Shown here: positions 57,891 through 64,000 of the stretch, piece after piece
Numbering within the stretch: the first letter of the stretch is position 1
How the letters are laid out: each line of letters begins with the position of its first letter
Assembly (NCBI GenBank): GCA_026214975.1
Contig: CM047815.1
Location: forward strand, 60,023,852-60,087,851
DNA: 64,000 bases
Direction of reading: 5' to 3'
From: Gentiana macrophylla
Lineage: Eukaryota > Streptophyta > Magnoliopsida > Gentianales > Gentianaceae
Position numbers and translations under genes: made by a program
The notes under the pieces: generated by a model
The model's database searches: none
Seen by the model: only the letters and a program-made list of their open reading frames with translations
Told to the model about the DNA's origin: nothing

Positions 57891-58399
57891 CATCTCGCAA
57901 TGTGAGCACAAATTTTCCCGGTCGCTTCTCTTGATTGGTAAGCCTTCATACCCGACTGCAGAACACTCCTTACCAACCGCTTGATCCATTCTCGCTAACT
58001 TCTTCTTGGAAGATACAACATCCTTGATGAACTTTGTATACTTAGGCATCTCACCAAGACCTCGGATAATGGCATTTACTACGAGTATTTTTAGAAGGTT
58101 TAGCACCTTCTCGTATTTTTTTGTCTTCAACCAAAGGAATGTTGCTCTTCCTCGGTGGAAACGGAAGCTTCTTCAGATCACTCTCGGAAAAGACTCTCTT
58201 TGAGGATGCGCTGATAGCTTTGTCTTCCAAATCCTTCCACCGAACCGTCTTTTCAGAAGCTTTCGTAGTCAGGGGATCAGCCACCGACTTTCTTTTCCTT
58301 TTTCATCCTCAAGGATCACCACTTGATGATTTCCAACTTTTTCACTTCTCGGGAACAACCACCGAGGATTTCCAACCTTTTCACCTATCGAGGATCACC

Positions 58400-60053
58400 A
58401 CCTGATTACTTGCTTCATGCCAAGGGGATGATGGGTGCTCAACTTCCCTCCCGCCTTATCAATGGCAGGAGGGGCTAGTGGTTTCCCTGAAAGCCAGGGG
58501 GACCACTCAGCTGTGTACCGCTTCTTAAACTCATTGTACTGGCCTCCTCTTGTCCATAATGCATTGTTGGTACGAGGTCAGTACATTGGCTGCTACTTAA
58601 ATCGGCCTGAGCAACATGACCGCCTTAGATTTTTTTCGTAAAATCGGCGCGATGCCTGTGGGGTCTTGATGCTAAGCGCTCGCCACCACCGCCTCTATCT
58701 GTCTTTCAAGGTTCTTATTGGTACTCATCAGAGCTGAATGTTCTTGTTTTGCTCTCTTTGAATGAGTTCCACTCACCTTGAGGTCATTGGAATCGAGGGC
58801 CTTGAGAATTGGAAAAATTTTGATTTTGTGGTTGGTGGGCCGATTCTCGATAATTGGAATTGGAAATGGAGGCCAATTTCGATTAAACCTTTGTGTTTGA
58901 TTGGAAAAATTAGAGTTTGGGTTACGATTATAACCGGGGTTTCTATTGAAGTTCGAATTAGATTAAATCTCAAGACCGATTAAACCCTTGGTTTTGGAAA
59001 TTGTTCGCCAGAGAATTGGTTGTTGAATCTCGATTTGTCCGGCCAGAGAAAGCATTGACTTCCGTGATTCGCCCAATCATGGGATGAGATGCAGCAAGAT
59101 GCCGTCATGTTTGTCACATACTTGGCATGTGATTGGATTATGCCGTCCATAGTCATGAAAAAGCATTGACTTGCCGAAAAGAGAGGGAAGAAAATTGACA
59201 TTGGCCACTATATGGCTACCGACAAAGATGCTTTACAATACGTAACTTGAGAGTTCGTGAAAGTGAAGGAGTCGATAACTCGGGTAGGGGCCGGTGTGAG
59301 AGGGTCGGGCATTGAGAAGGTGCCATCCGCTTTTGCAAGATGGCAACAAGACTTTGCATAGTCACCTCTTCGACCTTGGGAGGGGAGGAGGTGCTTGGAT
59401 GGCTTGATAAGAGGGGCGAGTTATATTTGGCAATGTCCTCGAACAACGCCCACCCTCATCAGTGTTTTCTTGAGAAATGCCCCACTGGAGGAACTATTGA
59501 CCATGCCCTTGGTGAGCTCGGTCAATCCATTGAAGAAAGTATGGACTTGCCTTTGCTTTGGCAAGCCATGATAGGGACACTTTCGCAGAGAGACTTAAAC
59601 CTTTTCCACGCCTCAAAGAATGACTCATTTTCCGGTGACGGAATGTGAAGATTTCGTTCAGACATATTGCAATGCTTTTGAAGGAGGAAAGTATTGACTT
59701 AGAAATTCCTTCTCGAGCTCCGCCCACGTAGTGATGGATTCGAGAGGGGAGAGAGTGATACCACTCGAGTGCCTCCCGTAAGGAAAATGGAAATAGTTTA
59801 AGCTTGATGGCGCCCTCACTTACACCTTGGATACGGGTAGTACCACATATTTGCAAGAATGTGTGTAAGTGAGTGTGGGGGTTTTCGAGGATGGGAAACC
59901 ATGGAAAATTGATGCATGCTGCATCATCTCGTATAAGTCCGGTTTAAGCTCGAAGTTTGGAGCGAGAATGGTAGGCATGACGATAGCCGGGTTGATGGTG
60001 ATTGTGCCGGGCATGGCATAGTCGGCCAACGTCCGTCTATCTTCCGCCGCCAT
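58400..60053 (-). pseudogene. Athila gag, frameshifted
   Basis: Starts MAAEDRRTLADYAMPGTITI then NFELKPDLYEMMQ, the usual Athila Gag start. It continues after a frame change with GAIKLKLFPFSLREALEWYH and SLPSRI, the Retrotrans_gag core. Later parts (LNEIFTFRH, RGKGLSLSAKV) change frame repeatedly, and the segment down to 58,400 can only be followed in traces. A Lys/Pro-rich linker at 58,284-57,900 (KKLPFPPRKSNIPLVEDKK) joins gag to protease. No zinc knuckle could be read with confidence. Confidence 0.75.
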
Positions 60054-61138
60054 TATTACTATTCTTTCGATTTCTCTGAAAGATATTGCTCAAATTTTGA
60101 TCTAGAGCGTTTCTTCGTCGAAACGAAGTCTCCGCCTATTGGATCGGACTATGGTCCGCTCGGGTCAGGGAATAGATTAGTGGTCCCTTATGACTACGAG
60201 TTTGCATAAACCGAACACCAACTCAAGGTGTTGAGCAAGAAAGGATAGAAAGTGACGAAAGGACAGATCGATGAGAGGAAAGGATAACTAAACCTAGAGG
60301 AATCAAAAACTACGAAACTTAACTACGAAAAATTTAAAAACAGAAAAACAGGAAACACTAAAAACGTGTTGAAATCTTCTGAGCCCAAAATGGAAGGGAA
60401 AACAGTGGATTTTGACCTCGAAAACGGTGTCGGACGGCCTCTGGCCGTTTGCCACGTCGTCGGCGTCGGAACGAGCTTTCCGAATTGGGGTCCTGCGTGC
60501 CAATCCGACACTCGAGCCGAAAGTTATGGCCAAAATACTATCAAGTGCTAAAACGGACCCTTTTATCCTAAAATTTGATCGTGAAAGGTGTGGAGTCAGA
60601 TGATTCAACCTTAGATGTCACCGAATCAACGTGGAAACTAGAAAGGATAGAAACAAAAACCCTACCTACGAAAAGACACTGAAACAGGAGGACAGACGGG
60701 CGTCCAAGGTCCTGGACGGGCGTCTGCCTGGAGGTTGAAGTGGACGGGCGTTCAGAAAACCGAACGCTCGCCTGAGGGGTCGAACAGAACGAAGCGAGTT
60801 GAAATTTTACAGTGGGACGGGCGTTCATAGGTATGGACGCTGTTCATATGCAAAATTTTCGAGAAAAGAACAAACGATTTCGTAACAGAGAGAAAAGTAA
60901 AGAAAGCAGAGCAGAAAAACAGGAGAAAAACTAATCACTAATGAAACTTTAACCCTAATCTAAAACACCAATATCCTAACTACTTAAAGGTTAATCTTCC
61001 TAGGAATCGACCTAAAAACGAGGATTAAAACGCAGAAAGCGTAAAGAAAAAAAAAATCGAACTAACACGTAAAAACGAAAAACAAACAAAAACAAAAACT
61101 AGGCAACCGTCCGGTTCCTCGCAACGGCGCCAAAAACT
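60054..61138 (-). other. Athila 5' leader with palindrome cluster
   Basis: Non-coding leader between primer-binding site and gag. At 60,688-60,850 it holds GACGGGCGTCC, GGACGGGCGTCTG, GGACGGGCGTTC, GAACGCTCGCC and GGACGGGCGTTC, the same word class as in the LTRs. Confidence 0.8.
61112..61136 (-). other. Primer-binding site, Asp-tRNA type
   Basis: On the minus strand, two or three bases past the LTR, TTTTTGGCGCCGTTGCGAGG. TGGCGCCGTTGC is the Asp-tRNA-complementary site known from Athila elements; its 3' part differs from the usual form. Confidence 0.85.
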
Positions 61139-62771
61139 TGTCCCGGATTTGTCTAATGCGAATAAACAAGTAATAATATTTATAAACCGGTTAACCTCAA
61201 GTATAAGGATCGTAGTGCTGAGAGGTTAATGCCGGGTCGATCCTACGGGAATCGGCGAATGTGAATCCTAGTTTTTGCTTTAAACTAACTATGTCACGAA
61301 TCTAACCTAAACGAATAACTAACCTAAACAAATATGCATGAAAAAGTAACTAGACAGAGGATTGCTCCAATGCTAGGCAAGATTGAAAGCGATAAAAACT
61401 AAACTAAACTAAAGTACGCGGAAAAGTAAACTAAAGCTAAACAATTCAAGTTTTAAGGATTAAATCAAATTATAACGAACGAACAAGCAATTGATCCACC
61501 TATCCTATCAACATTCAATTCTAACTCGGATTAATTCGTGATCTCTACTCAAGTCGTGATTCACCTAATCAAAGGCATAAACTCCTACTCTCGTAGACGA
61601 GTTCGTTTTCTAATCTTTTATCTTTCGATGTTAAAGATTACGTCTTTCTAACCTAGGCGTGAAATCTTTCGATTTCTAATCTAGAAAATCAATCTAATAA
61701 CTTTCGTTTTGATTAGATTAAAGGTCTAAACTTTTATCATGGTGATCTAACATTAACATGACTCTCATCAAGTTAAAACAATCATAAAAGCAAAGATCTT
61801 TCGATGTAATTGCAATACACAATAATAAACAATGATAAAAGAAACAACTTCGAAGTAGAAACTCACGACTTAATCACGAACAAAACTCGAATTGTTGATG
61901 GACGGCTTCACAACGCTTGTTCAAAGAGGGATTAGCCTCTTAGCATCCTTTGAAAGCTTGAAATTGACGAATTAAAGAACATAAATCTACCTAATCTAAT
62001 CTAGAAATTAAAGTGCATAAACTGGAAGAAAATAGGGTAAAAATGCAGCCTGAGCCGCCCCTAAGATATTAGGGTTCGAATTGTATGATTAGGGTTTGGG
62101 AAATCGCGCCTATTTATAGATTTTTAGGTCGGTTTCACTGAGTCGGTGCCGTGGGCGTGGACGCCCGTCCACTATCTTGGACGCTTGTCCAGCCTCTATG
62201 AACGGAGAATGAACGCCGTTCGTAACGCGTCTGAACTCTCTGAATGTAAAATACGATTCTGGACGCCAGTTCACTTTTATGGACGCCCGTCCACTACCTT
62301 GCTCTAGTATTTTGCTCATAACTTCACTTCTAGGGCTCCGAATGAGGTGATTCAACATGCGTTGGAAAGATATTTCAATCCTCTACAACTTTCATCAAGA
62401 CAACTTTCCCTGAAAGTGCCTACAAGTGTGGACAAAATCCCCATGAAGTGCCTGGTTCCGGTTTCTTCAATGATTCTTCACTTAAACATCTTTCAACTCT
62501 TCCATCTTCATGTGATCATCGTTTAAGCTCCTTACTCATCATGAAAACGTACCTAACAACATGATAGAAACATGCAAAATGTAACATCATACGGATAAAC
62601 ATAAAACACCGTTAAAATCACGTAAATATCTCGATTTTGCATTTAAACACATTTAAAACTCGTTTGCTCAATAAATCTAATAAGCACTTACTTTTCTATG
62701 CAATTTATCAGATTATGGGAGAAATCGTTACGAAATATAACGGTATAAATCACATAAAATCACCCTTAACA
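61139..62771 (-). repeat. 5' LTR of the Athila element
   Basis: TGTCCCGGATTTG to ACCCTTAACA, 1,633 bases. It directly borders the primer-binding site. It carries the same palindrome cluster at 62,155-62,300. Confidence 0.95.
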
Positions 62772-64000
62772 ACATCGTTTGACAGCAAAAGCAACAAAGA
62801 CACCTGGATTGCACCCCTAGCAATGCGGTAGGGGTGCGTCCAAAGGTAGGAAAACTGCACGTCTATAATCCTTAGTGTGCTTCATCGATCTGCACAAAGT
62901 GTGATACGCAGTAAATGGGTACGAATTGGTGAAAATGAAAAAGTAGGTGAAGAGATCAATACGACCTGGTTTGCACCCTTCACAAGTGAAGAGTGCTTCC
63001 CGGATTATCCGTGATGTGTCGGATATGAGCTGGGCCATGTAAATCATCATGGATTAAATTCAAAATGTTGGGTGGGACATCCCTCTGGCGAATAAAAATG
63101 TGATCATCCCCTTCCAACGCTGCTAGGGCATCAGCGACCCTGTTGCACTCCCTATAGACGTGAGAAATAGTATATGGCAGCGGTCTAAGGATAGAACAAA
63201 TCTGAGTGACGGAGAGGCACATGGGCCATCCCCCATTACTTGCTCCAGACACCATACGATACACATAAAGAGAATCTGATTCGATATCCACAGCTTGTGC
63301 ATAAGTGCGCATGTGAAGACCAAACAACAGAGCTTTAACCTCAGCATCCACCACCATCCCCTGCCCAAAACACGAATGAAAAGCCATTATAAACCCGCCA
63401 TCAGAGTCCCCGAGGATACCTCCACCATAAGCAATTCCATTCCTGACACTCCCATCCATATTCAATTTGACATTGCTAGAACGTGGGGGCGCCAATCTAA
63501 GGTAAGTCACTTTCCGCTTAGGGGTCGATTTGAACTTGAAGGGTTGGAAGAAAGGAGTGCCTCTATTGTATCCCAAGAATTTGGCTTCCAGCTCCTTCCG
63601 AAAAGCAAGTTGCCTAATAGCCCGCTCAATTTGAATGATGGTGCGATGAGTAAAAGGATGGACTTCGTCATGCCTACATCTATTCCTCTCAGCCCAAATA
63701 CCACAACAAACAATAACCGGTACAATAAGGTGAAGGCTGGAGAGACTAGGGGTTGAATTCTTCCAGAAGTGCAGCATATGCACTATCCTTAACGTATGAG
63801 TAAACCGTATCCCAAAATGATTCATAAAGTAATTCCAAACAGAACTGGCAAACTGACAATCAATAAACATGTGACGCAGATCCTCCCCATGATGACACGC
63901 AAAGCATTTAGACACCAGAGTTATACCACGTCGCTGGATGTTTGGGTCAGTGGGAAGAATGTTATGAAGTAACCTCCAACAGAAGAATGAAATCTTGAGG
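62772..64000 (-). mobile_element. LINE 3' part, right of the Athila insertion (runs off the window)
   Basis: Continues the LINE sequence broken at 50,903. It holds the end of ORF2 and part of the 3' untranslated region. The rest of the LINE lies beyond 64,000. Confidence 0.8.
62980..63998 (-). CDS. LINE ORF2 C-terminus: zf-RVT and RNase H (partial)
   Basis: The frame is open from about 63,998 to 62,980. The zinc-binding zf-RVT region reads CFACHHGEDLRHMFIDCQFA then SSVWNYF. The RNase H domain (residues about 150-280 of the visible part) has VKLNMDGSVRNGIAYGGGIL (first Asp), VDAEVKALLFGLHM (Glu), DIESDSLYVYRMVSG (Asp) and VYRECNRVADALAALEG (last Asp). All four catalytic acids are present and no stop interrupts the visible part. 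It ends GSTLHL about 200 bases before the Athila insertion. It is part of a longer ORF2 to the right, so its start is not in the window. Intactness hints at a rather young LINE copy. Confidence 0.88.
   Translation of the reverse strand, partial: KISFFCWRLLHNILPTDPNIQRRGITLVSKCFACHHGEDLRHMFIDCQFASSVWNYFMNHFGIRFTHTLRIVHMLHFWKNSTPSLSSLHLIVPVIVCCGIWAERNRCRHDEVHPFTHRTIIQIERAIRQLAFRKELEAKFLGYNRGTPFFQPFKFKSTPKRKVTYLRLAPPRSSNVKLNMDGSVRNGIAYGGGILGDSDGGFIMAFHSCFGQGMVVDAEVKALLFGLHMRTYAQAVDIESDSLYVYRMVSGASNGGWPMCLSVTQICSILRPLPYTISHVYRECNRVADALAALEGDDHIFIRQRDVPPNILNLIHDDLHGPAHIRHITDNPGSTLHL

Larger units (their letters stand above)
50904..62771 (-). mobile_element. Full-length Athila-type Ty3-gypsy retrotransposon
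   Basis: Length 11,868 bases, bounded by two LTRs of 1,625 and 1,633 bases that differ at few places. A 5-bp target duplication ACATC lies at 50,899-50,903 and 62,772-62,776. Minus-strand order: 5' LTR (right), primer-binding site, gag, protease, RT, RNase H, integrase, non-coding 3' region, purine tract, 3' LTR (left). Integrase after RNase H defines Ty3-gypsy. The motifs [20 protein letters not shown] and [14 protein letters not shown] are Athila-like. Near-identical LTRs point to a recent insertion, yet all ORFs are broken. Confidence 0.95.

Noticed and set aside
1..64000. tRNA, rRNA, CRISPR arrays, bacterial operons
   Set aside because: None seen. The only tRNA-like words are retroelement primer-binding sites, and the tandem repeats lack CRISPR spacing.

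Overview
The window is nuclear DNA of a flowering plant, almost certainly a eudicot. It is AT-rich. Its genes have GT-AG introns of up to 3.6 kb, and most of the sequence consists of plant transposable elements (Ty1-copia, Ty3-gypsy/Athila, LINE, MULE, hAT, TRIM and mariner-type MITEs) in several nested layers. There is no sign of bacterial or organellar DNA. I cannot name the species.

Two host genes look complete, both on the minus strand. One (10,686-15,481) is a two-exon glycosyltransferase family 14 / core-2/I-branching enzyme of 399 residues; its intron holds three MITEs. The other (33,460-37,723) is a five-exon plastid acyl-lipid thioesterase of the ALT/MKS2 type, 209 residues, with TRIM retroelements in introns 1 and 3. 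All its exons join in frame.

Layout. 1-8,805: a decayed SIRE-like copia element on the minus strand (5' LTR at 7,401-8,805, gag, protease, integrase, RT/RNase H) followed by an extra ORF in the env-like position. 8,806-10,600: repeat relics. 10,686-15,481: the GT14 gene. About 16,000-21,035: a non-autonomous TIR element carrying a 1.4-kb minisatellite, a hAT MITE with a perfect 8-bp target duplication, and fragments of two unrelated host genes: an XH-domain (FDM/IDN2-like) fragment with its intron and half of a WOX homeodomain. 24,235-32,330: a complete MULE with a perfect 9-bp target duplication. It carries two convergent multi-exon genes, a plant mobile domain protein (+) and a FAR1-type transposase joined to SWIM, AT-hook and OTU-protease regions (-), plus three arrays of short hairpins. 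33,460-37,723: ALT gene. 38,000-42,720: a decayed MuDR-type MULE. 42,726-44,688: a hAT element with nested MITEs. 44,830-47,590: a decayed LINE. 47,600-48,537: LTR fragments. 48,538-50,332: LTR and primer-binding site of a second SIRE-like element. It is interrupted by a minus-strand LINE, which is itself split by a full-length Athila gypsy element (50,904-62,771, two near-identical LTRs, 5-bp target duplication). The LINE resumes at 62,777 and runs off the window.

Most transposon ORFs are broken. Several frameshifts sit at short homopolymer runs, and most premature stops could derive from C-to-T type changes. Some breaks may therefore be sequence error and others the decay of methylated DNA. 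The most unusual features are the MULE at 24-32 kb with its hairpin arrays, and the gene-capturing element at 16-21 kb.
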